From Schistocephalus solidus (Eukaryota > Platyhelminthes > Cestoda > Diphyllobothriidea > Diphyllobothriidae): a stretch of DNA of 64,000 bases. Of this stretch, positions 12,001 through 23,018 are shown piece by piece (within the stretch, counting starts at the first letter, position 1; each line of letters opens with the position of its first letter). A model generated the notes under the pieces. The model was given only the letters and a program-made list of their open reading frames with translations, was not told the DNA's origin and did not search any database. The DNA is taken from assembly GCA_017591395.1 (NCBI GenBank), contig WEDG01000308.1, positions 62,001 through 126,000 on the forward strand. Direction: 5' to 3'. The position numbers were made by a program, and so were the translations under genes.

Positions 12001-12390
12001 ATTAAGTTAAGCATACAGACATCGAGAAACCGAAAAACACTGTTCCAATCCACGAAGAGGGCTCATGATTTCAAACAAGCAACTGCTGACCAGTCAGTTA
12101 GATGCGTGTCTCCAATGAGATAACGAAAAAATTCTTATTATGGCTTTATAGCATTTTGCTTGTGAATAACTGGATTTTTGGCTGTCATTAACTGTCTTCT
12201 CTCCTGTATTCGTGCCTACAGCGGAGAAACCAATTCGATAGGTCAAAAGTTAAACAGTTGCCCGGCAGGATGTGGTCTCAACATTTCTCCTTAAATTTGG
12301 CTCTTATCAGATCGCACCTTTTTCAACACATCTTATTAACATGTCTTTCACAGAGCCAAATTGAGCATACCCTAAGTTTCACACCAATCT
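9050..12390. other. No supported gene (about 3.3 kb)
   Basis: Only short, low-quality open frames are present, on both strands. The longest, 9660-10094 minus, has no recognisable motif and no splice-site support. No repeat of the families described elsewhere in this window was seen. It could contain unrecognised introns, regulatory DNA or very old transposon remains. Confidence 0.4.
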
Positions 12391-12779
12391 CTAAAATTGG
12401 ACTTATTTGTTCCGAACACCTTTAGTCTAATTACCTGTTCCTACACACTTCTTAAGCTCGCAGAATCAGTTCCCTTTGATGCAATTTTCCTCTGGTTACT
12501 CGGAGCCTTCACTCGACTTAGTGCCATGCATGCTGTTGCTCGTGTGGTTCAATCTGCTCCAAGACAGCTTGACAAGGGCTGCCGTGCATATGCATGTGCA
12601 AAACTTGTCTATTCCTTCGCCCTCCGTACCGTTTCGCACCAAATCCTCCCTAGAAAAAAACATATAAGTGTGGTTCTCGTGATTGGATAGATTCGTGGCA
12701 TAAGAAATACATTTGCTTTCACACTCAGTAAGTCCGATTAGGCAAACCAAAATCTACTGTTCCACCTAATAAACGTTAA

Positions 12780-13524
12780 GTGCTTCAAGATTCCGTCTTA
12801 TTCTCCTACCCTTTTCCCCTCCATACTAATGACTTGAGATCGACTAAAGACGCTGACGAAAGACTTATTGGTTGCCTTATTAAAAATGAAACTCATCCCC
12901 AGTTTCCCAAAGATGGTTTGAATTACATTGCTACATGGTCGCTTAAAAAATGGTCTTCGGCTTAATAAACACAAATCATTCCAGTGAGTCTTTTAAGTGC
13001 GACTACGTCCCATTTTTTCATGGTTTGAAATTCTTCCAGATGGCGTGCCATCTTTCCGGTGGCTTATAAGTACTCTGTCCTCAACTCTCTTACTCCCTCT
13101 TCATGCCGAAATCCTTGTATTGGATTTTGTAAACTTGTTAATTGCATTCGTTGGTTACTTTACTGTCGCACACCTCGCCCACTTATGTCCCGATGCCGGC
13201 GTTGTCCCTCTCATTCCTTTTTGTTCTCCTGCTATTTTTCATGCTTTGCTTTAAATACGTATGGCGATTTTGGGTACCAGTATTTTTATGTTTTTAGTCG
13301 ATATAATTATAAAACGCACCGTGACAACAGTCAAACAATTTTCTGAACAAATTCTGGATGTTGTACTTGACGCCCTTTACTCTGAGCTGATTAATGATAC
13401 GTACTTCCGCCCATGCATGACGATTTCTAGCATATTTCTTGCCGTAAATCGGCATATAAACCTTCCGTATTCTCATTTCTTGCATGATACTTTCAAGCTA
13501 AGAGAATTAAATACAGAAACTTAA
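12780..13524 (+). pseudogene. Possible decayed non-LTR reverse transcriptase fragment
   Basis: In overlapping frames one reads GLNYIATWSLKKW at about 12917-12955, then in another frame NGLRLNKHKSFQ. Together these resemble the WS..NGL.LN..K motif (motif D region) that follows the ADD motif in CR1-type reverse transcriptases. Several short open frames, 12997-13254, 13059-13346 and 13261-13524, follow in different frames, as expected for a decayed coding sequence. No catalytic FADD motif is preserved, so the call is weak. It is unlike the LINE at 435-6300. Confidence 0.28.
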
Positions 13525-13529
13525 TCGAG

Positions 13530-14258
13530 GACTGTCCGCAAAATGGTCATACAACTTTATACAAACCATTTTTCCCTCTCATTCTCTGTTACTTTTTTGT
13601 CACGGCAAATGTAGAACGATTTTGCTGGGAATTTCGGAAGGTTACCTGCGAAGTAAGGCATTTTTACCAGTTTTCTTCAAATTCATTCCTGTTTCACAGA
13701 TCTTCGGACCGTATATATAAACCGACGAAACATTTGGATCACAAATATTGTCTCGATGTTGTACGGTTCGATTATAACGAGGCAAGTGACTGCGTTATAC
13801 AATAGCTAACTCCTAGAATTTTACGTAGGTATCTCAAACCCTCGAGGTAACCTACCGCCGCCCCGCCTACCGGTGCTCTAATCCTAAATGGACCCAGCCT
13901 TTGATTTGTGGATATAAGTGTACACCCGTAATTGTAGCCACAACAAATCGCATAAATTTGTTGCCGATAAACCATAGTGTATGAAATTTAACCCTCCAAA
14001 GCGTGATAACGACAGGGGACTGCGTGAGACGAAGGCTCGATTTAATTCGGCAACACATCCACAATGTGCATCCTCGTATTCTCACACGAGATTATTGACG
14101 AAGCTGAGGGAAATCCTCAATAACAGCGACACATGCAATGGGACAGGTGGCATGAAAAAAGTATGTTTGGAGCCTTTATTCGACCCATCTTTACTATAGA
14201 GTTCACCATTTAAAACGAAGAATGGAAAAGTGAATGTAAATTCTATGAGGTAATGTTC
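13530..14258. other. No gene seen
   Basis: This stretch holds only short random-looking frames and nothing shared with the other repeats. It ends where the truncated LINE copy begins near 14260. Confidence 0.45.
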
Positions 14259-14259
14259 C

Positions 14260-15940
14260 AAAAAACGACGCTACAAGGACACTTTGAAGAAATCGCCGAA
14301 GCAACTGCAAACCAACCTGGCGACCTGGGAGGACCTCGCCTAGGATAGACAGGCATGGAGAATATCAATGAAGACTGGTTCAGCAATCTATGAGGCCAAC
14401 CGGATCGCCGCCACCAAGGCCAAAAGAGTGGCACGAAAGTCACCAGCGCCCCGGACCAACACCTTCGGTGCCCAGGCCCTTCAAAAATGCCCACGCTGTC
14501 AACGCACCTTCCGCGCGCGAATCGGCCTGAGTGAACATCTTCGAACGCAGAGCACCAATAATCCGAAAATTCCAGCTTCTACGTCAAATTCTGCCAACCC
14601 TACTTCACACTCCCCCACCCTCATTCCTGGCATCAGTTCAATTACTCTCACCATCATAGAGACCACATCCCAATACTCATCGCCTGTTACCCAACCACCG
14701 CCTTCGCCTTCACTACCTCCACCACCATCCGCGATGGGAACTCTCTCCTAAACTGTCCTCAACGTGACAGCACATTCACCTCACGCATCGGCCTGGTCGG
14801 CCACTTGCGAATCCATCGTACAGAGACTGGTGAATCAGTACCTGGAAAACCAACACACAGCAGAGTTCGACGTCTCCACTACCCTCACTGTCCTCGCGCA
14901 TTCAATCGTCGCATGGGCCTATTCGGTCACATGCGCATCCATGATAGTGGAATTCATCGCAATGCCGACAACACCGATAAACCATTCACACCCTCTGCTC
15001 CTACCATTCTTACCGCCACTGCCACCCCCACTACCACGAATGACACGATAACCTGCGGTAAACCACCGGAGGCTAAGCCACATCAGTGCACACTACCTAC
15101 ACCCTGCACAGACAACACCCTCACCATCATATCATGTACCTCAGAATATCACGGTTTCCTAGCAACCGTGGCTTGGAAGGCTGCCAATCTGACGCTTACA
15201 CCAGACCACGCCGTCGGCTCAATATGCTGCGTGTGTCGAGTGGCTGACCAGTGGACTGGGAGTCAGACGGCGATGTCTCCTCCATATCCCCCTGAGTAAG
15301 TAAATCGTGGTATTTGCGTTATGGGGGCCAGGTCGTGCTGTGGCGCGCGAAGACTGGTACGCCGACCCATCAGCCAATGCGCCCACTCCCACATCAGGCA
15401 ACTGACCGGCTCGGACAGTGTCTGATGGTGGGGGTGGGGGAGAGAGTGAGGTCGACAGCTCAGCGCATGTTCCTCACTATAAACAATCTGACGCGCTTGA
15501 AACTATCACGGTGCGCTAAAAGCCGTGGCCTGGAAGGTTGCCAACTGACGGGAACAATCGGACCGCGTAGTCAGCCCAATGTGTGTTTCGTGTGTAGTGG
15601 CTGACTGGAGGACTGAGAGTCAGGCTGAAATGGCTCCTTCTTAATGTGGCCTTTATGGCACTCCCACTCCGTGGGATCTGAGCCAGGTTCGGTGGTACGC
15701 CCAGGTGTCTCCGGCCGCGCCAGTCACCTGCGCCAGCCACCTGCGCCCTCCCCCAGTATTCGGTCTTCATGACTCTGTCTTGACACCGGGCTCAGGTGGG
15801 GGAGGAGGAGAGAGTGCGGTTGAGGCAGAGCGAGGCTTCTATCACTTTTAACTAAATCACGCGCAAGTCACCGTCCCTGCACCACCCCTCCGTGGAGCAT
15901 ACGGTGGACCTCGTCGTAATCGACGGTCGAACCGTCGGTG
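14260..15940 (+). mobile_element. LINE copy 2, 5'-truncated (RT end, three finger remnants, tail)
   Basis: The copy begins abruptly in the very end of the RT coding region (ACGACGCTACAAGGACACTT, near 14264), a typical 5' truncation of a LINE insertion. The open frame 14368-14751 reads IYEANRIAATKAKRVARK and then finger 1, CPRCQRTFRARIGL. The frame 14805-15299 holds the remains of finger 2 (HLRIHRTETGESVPG after a decayed CPQRDSTF) and finger 3, whose first Cys is now Tyr (YPHCPRAFNRRMGLFGH). It lacks the finger 4-5 pair of copy 1 and has only about two tail modules (from 15180 and from 15545). It ends near 15939 in CGACGGTCGAACCGTCGG, the shared terminal inverted repeat. The clean finger 1 suggests a different age or lineage from copy 1. 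Confidence 0.85.
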
Positions 15941-18235
15941 CCGAACAAAAGGAGTTGTCTATGAGGCTCCAGTCTTAAGTCAAAAGGGACGGCAAGTGAA
16001 GTTAATAACGTGTCCAAGTTGTGCGGTTGAGGATTAGAGGGAAATATGAATATGATCTAAATTATGTTCTCGTTGGGTGGATACCCTCAGTAATTAGGCA
16101 TTTGTGAAACTGCTATGACCACCGATTTGATTTTAGAAGCGAGTGACGAAACTGATATCCGTATAATTGTCTAAATTTCTATTTTGTTTGGATAACGCAC
16201 GCTCAGGCAGAACTAAACAAGCACAAATTTTATTTATTGTTTGGTGAAGCAGTCGAATACATAATTTTATGAGCAACCTCAGTGTCATGTCTCACAATGA
16301 TAAAAAAAACGCCGGTCGAGTAAAAGGAGATTTGCTTTTTCAAACCTGCAGGGTTTGACGCCTTCTTCAGCTGAGGATCTATCTCTTAATCCACATCTAG
16401 CGGCAATTTTTACTGACCTCCGTCAGTTCGGTCCTCGGCACTGACGATGACTAACATAGCGGACGCAGAGGCGGTGACTTGCGCATTAATTATTTTATAG
16501 AAATATTAGATTTGCACTGCACTCTCTCCTTCCTCACTCACCTGAGCCCGTCATCAAGACAGAGTTAAGAAGACCAACGTCGGGATCGGACGCAGAGCTT
16601 AACATCCAGTTTACGTGTGCCACGCACGACATGGCCTCTCGCACAACACCCCAGGTTTCGACACAAAGGGGAAAGTATGTACCAATCTCCCATGCGTGCT
16701 CAACACCAACATTTTTTCCCCAATTCCATAAAAACAGGTACCAAACTGGTAATCAAAGCCGGGATATGTATTAAGCTCCTTAGTTGCTACTTTAGGAATC
16801 CTCAGCAAGACAAAACTGTCATTCTCCTCATCATCATCAACATCAGCTTCAGCAGCAGCAGGGGACTATCGCATGAGCAAACAACCGCTTCAGTCACTAC
16901 TGTTTTGACTTCTACTGCAGAGGTTTGCTGAACGATCTAAGCTTCAAGTACATAGCTGGATTTGGAGACCCAATACTTCAGTCTCTAATTTGGCCATACT
17001 GCCCACAAAATGTACAACTCGAAACCGTCCAAAAGGATTGACTTGCTGGAGGCCAGTTAGCTAGTTGACCGAATAGGTTATAGTATCTCGTTCAGGTTAG
17101 GGGACACCGCCAATTACGCTGTTTCGCTAGCGCTGGGGAAGTCAATTTCCAGAATGGCAATACTTATAAATAAGGCGGGAGCCGTGTACCTTCCACTGGT
17201 GATGTCTTGTCATTAGTGGCACACACATTCTCACAGTCCACCTCAAACTAATGTCTCCAAGCCAATCAGTTACGAGATAGTATGATACAGAAGACATTTC
17301 TTGTCAACTTACTGATAAGCCTGTTGCGAAGTGACTGTGGGATCTACTTTTCATCAGTCCCCACAGCTATTGCTGCTTTACCGGTCATGCCTGAATCAAG
17401 CAGCTGCTTAAACCGAACATCAACCTGCAGTTTATTTCTCTCTTCCGTTGACAGCGACCTGAGTGAAGCTTGAAAGCGCTTGGATGGTGCCTAGAGGAGT
17501 TTTTATGAAAGGTAGAGCATATCTTGCATTAAAATCCTTATTCGAACTTCATTATCTATCAGGTAATGTAGGCTTTTGTTGAAAAACTACCACATAATAT
17601 GTATATAAATGATCATTTGCAGGCCTGATTTTGAGCCTTCAGTTATAAAAATTCTCTATGAGACTCGTATAAATCCAGCAAAGTGTGGTTTATCACAGCT
17701 TACTTGCTCAGGAAACCAGGAGAACACCGCTGCTCTCTGTCCTCATTTGGGATATCTTTGCATTTGGCACCTAGCTGGTTCATAACCTTTTGTCTGTCAA
17801 CAGTCAGATCAGGGGTCATTCTCTCACTAGACCCACTGCAATAAACTAAATCAGGATTCTAAACAATCTTTCTTCGGCAAATTCTATGAACTCAATTGAA
17901 CGCTAACTTTGTGCCCTGTTGAGATTTTGCGCAGAAATTCAATCTCGACAGAAAGCTGGGAAACCCAGTAGGCAGGGTGGGTTAGTAAGTACCCCCTCCC
18001 TTTATTACAGGTGGTCTTGTACTAAAAACCAGGGTGGGGGTTGTCGTTAGGATTAGGAAATGGGAATGTGCACCCCTCTGGAAGTTAACGCAAAGCCACA
18101 TGTAATAAGGGGGTTACCTAATCTCCTGTGCAGCCAGTCAGTCCTTTTCGGCGCGATTTCTGGTGCGACAGATCACCCGTAATCGGCAGTGCCAAGCGAT
18201 TTTAGCCGTTAATGTTAGCCCCTCTTGAATTAGCA
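15941..18235. other. No supported gene; LINE tail scrap at 16430-16600
   Basis: No protein-like open frame is present. Around 16480-16570 the words GTGACTTGCGC, CACTCTCTCCTTC, CACCTGAGCCC and AAGACAGAGT match the 3' tail of the LINE in minus orientation, so a decayed tail fragment lies here. The remainder, including a CAT/CAG-rich patch near 16830-16860, shows nothing recognisable. Confidence 0.5.
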
Positions 18236-18241
18236 TTTATT
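18236..18241 (-). terminator. Candidate polyadenylation signal (AATAAA, minus strand)
   Basis: TTTATT on the plus strand is AATAAA on the minus strand, about 122-127 bases beyond the stop at 18363. Its position supports a transcript that runs through the two C-terminal open frames of the RING gene rather than ending at 19376. The hexamer is common by chance, so this is suggestive only. Confidence 0.35.
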
Positions 18242-18362
18242 GTTTCAAGGGTTACAACCGGACAGCGGACCGGTCTGTGGTCTCCAACCCTGCTGAATTC
18301 AGCCGCAGCCAACCTAAAAGTAGACCCGACCACGCACACAGGAAAAGTTCCTACTGAGAAAT

Positions 18363-18911
18363 TCAGGCGATCTCCGACATTGGATCCGTCCTGAATGCGC
18401 GCTGAGCGATTTCGATTGAATCACATTCTGAGGGAACCAGTGCAGCGGATCCGGCAACCGCCAAAATGTTATCCAATCTATTCGCCAGATCGGTTCTTGT
18501 ACCCTGGTTTGAAACTTCTCCATTGCTGTTATCGAGGGCGCCGCTGTTCTCGATGGCAGCTGAGCGTCGAGTCCAGGACATCATCTGCCAGCCCCTCTCC
18601 TTTACAGAAGTTATAAACGAAACCAGAGGTTGCGTGAACGTCATTGTATTCAATTTGAACCACCTATTTATCGGCGGTTCTTGTCTGCCTGTCGCCTGTA
18701 TGCTTCGTCTGGCTGCACTTGAACGCCGACCTATAGATTCACGTTTGCGTCCCAGATGGCGTGCATACCTCAGACCTAACGAAACGGCCCTTGATTCCTC
18801 TGGCAGATCCTCTCGGTCTTCCTGGCCGTCGTGGACGCCTGCTGATGACCTGGAGATTACTAGCCAAATGCATTCTTGACAAGTATGGTGCCATACGCTG
18901 TAGGCTGGCAA
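18363..18911 (-). CDS. Probable C-terminal continuation of the RING gene, part 2
   Basis: This is a third frame in the same direction, open for 182 codons and overlapping part 1. The likely switch is at about 18768 in sense GAGGTATGC. Part 1 reads FVRSE before it and this frame reads YARHLGRKRESIGRR after it, as if one base were extra or a splice donor (GAG|GTATGC) were used. The later part (FTQPLVSFITSVKERGW, DLANRLDNILAVAGSAAL) has balanced, protein-like composition. The stop at 18363 is followed by AATAAA at 18241-18236. Codons before about 18768 in this frame are probably shadow. Function is unknown. Confidence 0.42.
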   Translation of the reverse strand: MPAYSVWHHTCQECIWLVISRSSAGVHDGQEDREDLPEESRAVSLGLRYARHLGRKRESIGRRSSAARRSIQATGRQEPPINRWFKLNTMTFTQPLVSFITSVKERGWQMMSWTRRSAAIENSGALDNSNGEVSNQGTRTDLANRLDNILAVAGSAALVPSECDSIEIAQRAFRTDPMSEIA

Positions 18912-19398
18912 TGAGTCTGGCTGCGAGGGTTGGATTCAGTTTTGGTTCTGGCTCAGCGCTGGCCGACATATTTGTTTCCACAGTCGCTGCATTACGAACT
19001 ATTTTTGGTTCCAGCCAACGACGGTTTATTTTACTTCCTAGTGTTTGGGTGCCTGAATGAAGAAGTACTAATTTCCGTCGGCGTCCTCGTCGTTGTCGCG
19101 GACCTTGTCTTCTTGGGGTCGGCCCCGCTGGTGTTGTCGATCTTCGTGTAGTCCTGCTTCGAGTTGCATTGTGCCGATTCACATCGGTGTCCGATGGTTC
19201 CTCCGGCTCGTAGTCCTGTTCTTGCTCCCTATGGCTAATGCCATTGCTATTTAGCTCTTCCATCCTCGCTGATCGTCTAGCATAACTACGCCTTGCAGTA
19301 CCTACATCCCTGAGGCCACTGCTAAGCTCGCAGGACACGGTTTCGACCTCATAGTCCTCCTCTTGTAGAGCGCTGTTATTCGAAAGTGTAGCGAACAT
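18739..19398 (-). CDS. Probable C-terminal continuation of the RING gene, part 1 (basic, AT-hook-like)
   Basis: This frame is open for 219 codons and overlaps the end of the 543-codon frame by 23 bases in a different register. The content is protein-like: an acidic stretch (EQEQDYEPEEPSDTD), a very basic stretch (RRQGPRQRRGRRRK), and near the end RRPRRPGRPRGSARG, which looks like an AT-hook (core GRPRG). An AT-hook would bind AT-rich DNA, but basic linkers mimic it. I read it as the continuation of the RING protein after a one-base frame change near 19430 or an undetected splice. An independent gene starting at the ATG at 19398 is less likely. No database check was possible. Confidence 0.45.
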   Translation of the reverse strand: MFATLSNNSALQEEDYEVETVSCELSSGLRDVGTARRSYARRSARMEELNSNGISHREQEQDYEPEEPSDTDVNRHNATRSRTTRRSTTPAGPTPRRQGPRQRRGRRRKLVLLHSGTQTLGSKINRRWLEPKIVRNAATVETNMSASAEPEPKLNPTLAARLIASLQRMAPYLSRMHLASNLQVISRRPRRPGRPRGSARGIKGRFVRSEVCTPSGTQT

Positions 19399-21007
19399 AT
19401 CCGCGTTGAAAGAGGTTCTGTTGTATGACCTCGTGACGAGGCTCTTGTGGTCTAGCAGGGGTTATGAAGGTGGAGGTCTCAACGTTATCAACCCCTCTTG
19501 TACTTAGGTCAAGTAGCAGGGGATCGGTTGCTGTGAGATTTTCCCTCCAGTTGTTGCCTATGAGACTACCCCTTTCAGGTACATGGGAGAGAGAGGTGGG
19601 TTGTAGATCGGTTGTGGGTGGACTGTCAGACCCGATTTGATGGCTTAAAAGGGTAGCATTGCTCTCTTGAGCACCATAACTGTTCTGCCTAACCCCATTG
19701 CTACAGAGGGGTTGAGTATTTCCCGTACAAACCGGTGTCCATTCATGCACTTCAACTGGTGTAATTCGAAGCGAACAGCGGTTCAAGTCATAGAGAATAA
19801 GCATATCTACCTTGGCCGATGCGTATTCCTTATCCATATCCGACTTTTCTAACAAGCGCTTGCTAGGCAACAGGAAATCCTGCTTTTCGGCTAACAACAG
19901 ATTACAGCTGAATCGTTGTGATTCGGTATTAGGAACAGTATTTGGAGCGTGTAAATGATCCAGCACTTCCACCTTTGTCCCACCTATGTGGAAGGAAATC
20001 AGTCTAAACCGAAATGATGGAGTTAAGCCTCCATTGAATTTGATACGATAGTGAACTTTCTTCTCGTCTGAGTCAACACTAACGTCAATAGAGGTCATGG
20101 GACTGCCGAACTGCACGAGCGCGTTTGTAGATCCGGTGAAGCACAAATCATCCAGACTAATTTCCGGCGAACCAATTTCCCTAAGCTTCTTTCTCAAACA
20201 GATTTCTTTTAAGTTCATCACCATGCCTCGTGGTTTATCCCCAAGGCTCCCCAGCAGCTCCTTCCAGGCCTGCTTTAGGTCCTGAACCGGTTTTGTTTTC
20301 GTGTTAATATACTCCGTAACTATAGGTTCAATTTCATGAACCTTTTTTCGGGGATAGAAACAAACTTCGTGATGCTTCTGAACATCAATCCAATGACCTC
20401 TCCACGAACATCCAAAAAGATTGTAACGACATTTTACGGGTCGCATTTTGCACTCCATGCATTCATGACGATTAAGCTCCAAGTGTCGAAAATATTTACC
20501 ACAAAAACTGCATGGAGCAGGGAGCTCTGACGCCAGTTGCTGAGCGAGAAGGCACCTTGAAAGTCCCGGATGCAAGGTAATACGGCAGGTCGGACATTGT
20601 GCCTTGGCGGCGGCAGTAGCATTGCGCTCCAGCCTCGTGGTGCAAAGTCGGCAGATTAAATGTCCGTTCTTGCACTGGTTTGTGTCGGGGCGTTGTTCGT
20701 AACAGACAGTGCATTTGAGCAGTCTCTGCAGTGCAGCGTAAAGTTGCCTGTCTTCTCCTAACGTACCATGATCTAGGGCTTCACTTTGTTCATCGCTTCC
20801 CCTTTGATCATCTTCCGTAGAAACGCCATCTCCATCACTAGTTTCGGGCAATTCCTCTGATGGGTTTAACTTTGCCATCCCTTCCATTGAGGTTTTATCT
20901 GGTAGTTCAACAAGCCGATCCCCATGTGTGTCCTGGACATCCCTCTCAATGTGGCCCTTCATCTTCGTTAGGACTAAGGTGTCCGCTGATTCTGCATCGG
21001 CTGACAT
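19376..21007 (-). CDS. CYHR1/ZTRAF1-like RING and TRAF-type zinc-finger protein
   Basis: This is a 543-codon open frame. Residues 1-90 are acidic and disordered. A RING-like finger follows with C99, C102, C112, H116, C119, C122, C138 and C141 (CTVCYEQ, NGHLICRLC, CPTC). A TRAF-type zinc region spans about 162-216 (CSFCGKYFRHLELNRHEC, CRYNLFGCSWRGHW, HHEVC). The order and spacing match cysteine- and histidine-rich protein 1, renamed zinc finger TRAF-type containing protein 1, for which a ubiquitin-ligase-like role is proposed; I recall this match and did not search. Residues 230-420 resemble the C-terminal domain of that family. The start at 21007 has A at -3 and is the first ATG of the frame. 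The protein is longer than the vertebrate form and may continue in other frames downstream. An uninterrupted exon of this size in an intron-bearing genome could indicate a retrocopy. Confidence 0.82.
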   Translation of the reverse strand: MSADAESADTLVLTKMKGHIERDVQDTHGDRLVELPDKTSMEGMAKLNPSEELPETSDGDGVSTEDDQRGSDEQSEALDHGTLGEDRQLYAALQRLLKCTVCYEQRPDTNQCKNGHLICRLCTTRLERNATAAAKAQCPTCRITLHPGLSRCLLAQQLASELPAPCSFCGKYFRHLELNRHECMECKMRPVKCRYNLFGCSWRGHWIDVQKHHEVCFYPRKKVHEIEPIVTEYINTKTKPVQDLKQAWKELLGSLGDKPRGMVMNLKEICLRKKLREIGSPEISLDDLCFTGSTNALVQFGSPMTSIDVSVDSDEKKVHYRIKFNGGLTPSFRFRLISFHIGGTKVEVLDHLHAPNTVPNTESQRFSCNLLLAEKQDFLLPSKRLLEKSDMDKEYASAKVDMLILYDLNRCSLRITPVEVHEWTPVCTGNTQPLCSNGVRQNSYGAQESNATLLSHQIGSDSPPTTDLQPTSLSHVPERGSLIGNNWRENLTATDPLLLDLSTRGVDNVETSTFITPARPQEPRHEVIQQNLFQRGYVRYTFE

Positions 21008-21009
21008 TT

Positions 21010-22019
21010 CTGACAGATCATTTGCCTGAACTCCGCGCGTGACGCGACCAAAACCGCAGCGCTGTTTCGGTAATTGATTGGCTAGTTTGACCAGTCAATC
21101 GATAAGTTGAGGATGCGTGCCGCAAATCCGTAAGCGACTGAGACCGGACAAGTAAATGCTGGTCCGTAAATGCAGTCTTTACTCGCCGGTGGCAGTTGAT
21201 GCGTGTCAGCTGCTGAGCTCTGTGTAAAAGCACGAGTTAGGTATTTGCAAATGCCCATTGCTGGTGATGCGCTCAGTTCTACAAGCGTGTCACGCTCAAT
21301 AATTATGCGGGCGTAGGGGATTTCAGCCCCTTGCTGGGATGTCCCGGTTCATGTCCAGCAAGCCCCTTCAAAAGACGGTTCTTTTTTGAACAAAAGCATG
21401 CACACACGTGCTGGTCCCTCACCCCATATGTTCAGACTTCACCAGAACGCCGAAATGAGACATGCACACATGCTCACATACAACATCTCCCCACCGTAAC
21501 CATGCTGGTAACTCGCGTCACATAAACATTGCGTGAATGACGTGACATTTTTTATTTGTGACATGCTGCTACCTGTGGCCCAATTGGGACACGCTTAGAC
21601 TAAGTGTTTTGTGTGTGTGTGCGTTGAGAATGAGGAGAGAGAACTAGGCTGCACCATTTTACTGATAATTTACGGCGTGAACAAGCCACTACGATACCCA
21701 AATGTCCTGCGGCGCTTTGACATGCAGAACGGATATAACTGGCGTTGCTGCGGCTCCTTGACACTGCTTTGCAACTCGACCAGGGCCAAGGCGTGGTTAA
21801 GGTACGTTTACCGTCGTATCTAACAATGTTCACCTTGTGTTTTACTGCAAGGTGGGCCATGGACAGTGACTTGCGCCTGCGTTGACACAGGGGCCACGTT
21901 TTTTAGTGAGTGTCCTTTGCGTCTTGGCACATTTCTGTTGCAGTGGGCAAAAGTTCCCGTCCGCATGTCCCATAGGCACAGGTGAGCACTGAACGATGAC
22001 TTGCAGGTGCATAAGTAAG
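21010..22019. other. Upstream region of the RING gene; no gene seen
   Basis: About 1 kb before the RING gene start has no supported coding sequence. It must hold that gene's promoter and 5' untranslated region, but no convincing TATA box or other core element could be singled out. Short CA/GT-rich patches occur near 21400-21480 and 21608-21622. Confidence 0.4.
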
Positions 22020-22620
22020 CAGACTTGAACAGCATCCACCGAGCTCTCTCCGCACTCACTTACCTTGATTTGGTGGCAAGGAAGTGTCAAGTCAACCGGA
22101 GACAGGATTGGGTGCAGTGGCTAACAAGGCTAACCTGTTCGTCTACGCGTGCCACACACAACCTTGGTTTGGCAAAATGGACTTGGAAACCATCTGAGTG
22201 GGGATGCCATAGGGGCCAAATTTAGAGGGAACCGTTGACGTCTGAACATCCGTCCTAGGTGTCAGCCAATTAATGGGCAGCATGCCAAGCTGCGGCTCTG
22301 AGCATGTCATGATAGTTCTAAAGCACGTCAGCTCGCTGGAATTGAGGAATATGCGCGGAGCCTTTTGGGGACGCAGTTTCCAGAGTTCAATTAATTATCT
22401 ACTCTCTCATACACCAGTCCACTGTCCGAATCGATCAGCCACCTCCAAGTGACTCGGGTGAAACCCGTGACTATTTTTGCCATCACATCCGCAACATCTG
22501 GGATTCGAGGACTACGCGCAACCTGTTTAGCACGTGTTGCACTTTAATTCGGTCCCGCTTTTATGTCAGCTCATCTCCAGTGTGGCCCACTGTACGGGCA
22601 CGAAGATGTCCGATCAATGA
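22020..22620 (-). repeat. Decayed relative of the LINE-tail/SINE-like family
   Basis: Plus-strand words such as GAGCTCTCTCCGCACTC, GAGTGGGGATGCCATAGGGG, GCCAAGCTGCGGCT and TCATGATAGTTCTAAAGC follow the same order as in the LINE tail at 540-900. The 22575-22600 part (GTGTGGCCCACTGTACGGGC) resembles the SINE-like head seen at 30740. Divergence is high. The insertion is old and in minus orientation. Confidence 0.45.
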
Positions 22621-23018
22621 AAATCGTGACTGGAACTTCGTGTTACAGTGAGAATAAGTGAGAGGGCTGCCATTAATTATGGCGGTGGTGACGATATTCT
22701 ACGATGTATGAGATGTGTTAATCATGGCAAAATGATTAGTGGTGTAGATCTGAAGGTTGATCAGTAGGCCAGTCCAAGTTGTAATGTATATGTGTATGTC
22801 AACAGGAGTTGAGCGATGACACAGTTTCTTTGTGATGTTGCCGTACCGCGTATTTTACGGTTAATATTTGCCTGAAGTACTTGCTTCTTCAAGAAGACTT
22901 TCTTTTTAGTAGGAGATTTTGGCAGATTTGCGTAGTTCATCTGATACACTTGTGAAAAACTCGGGCGCTGGGCTGGTAACTTGACCCAAGTGTGATTAAA
23001 CTCATGGCTCCCGGTGGG

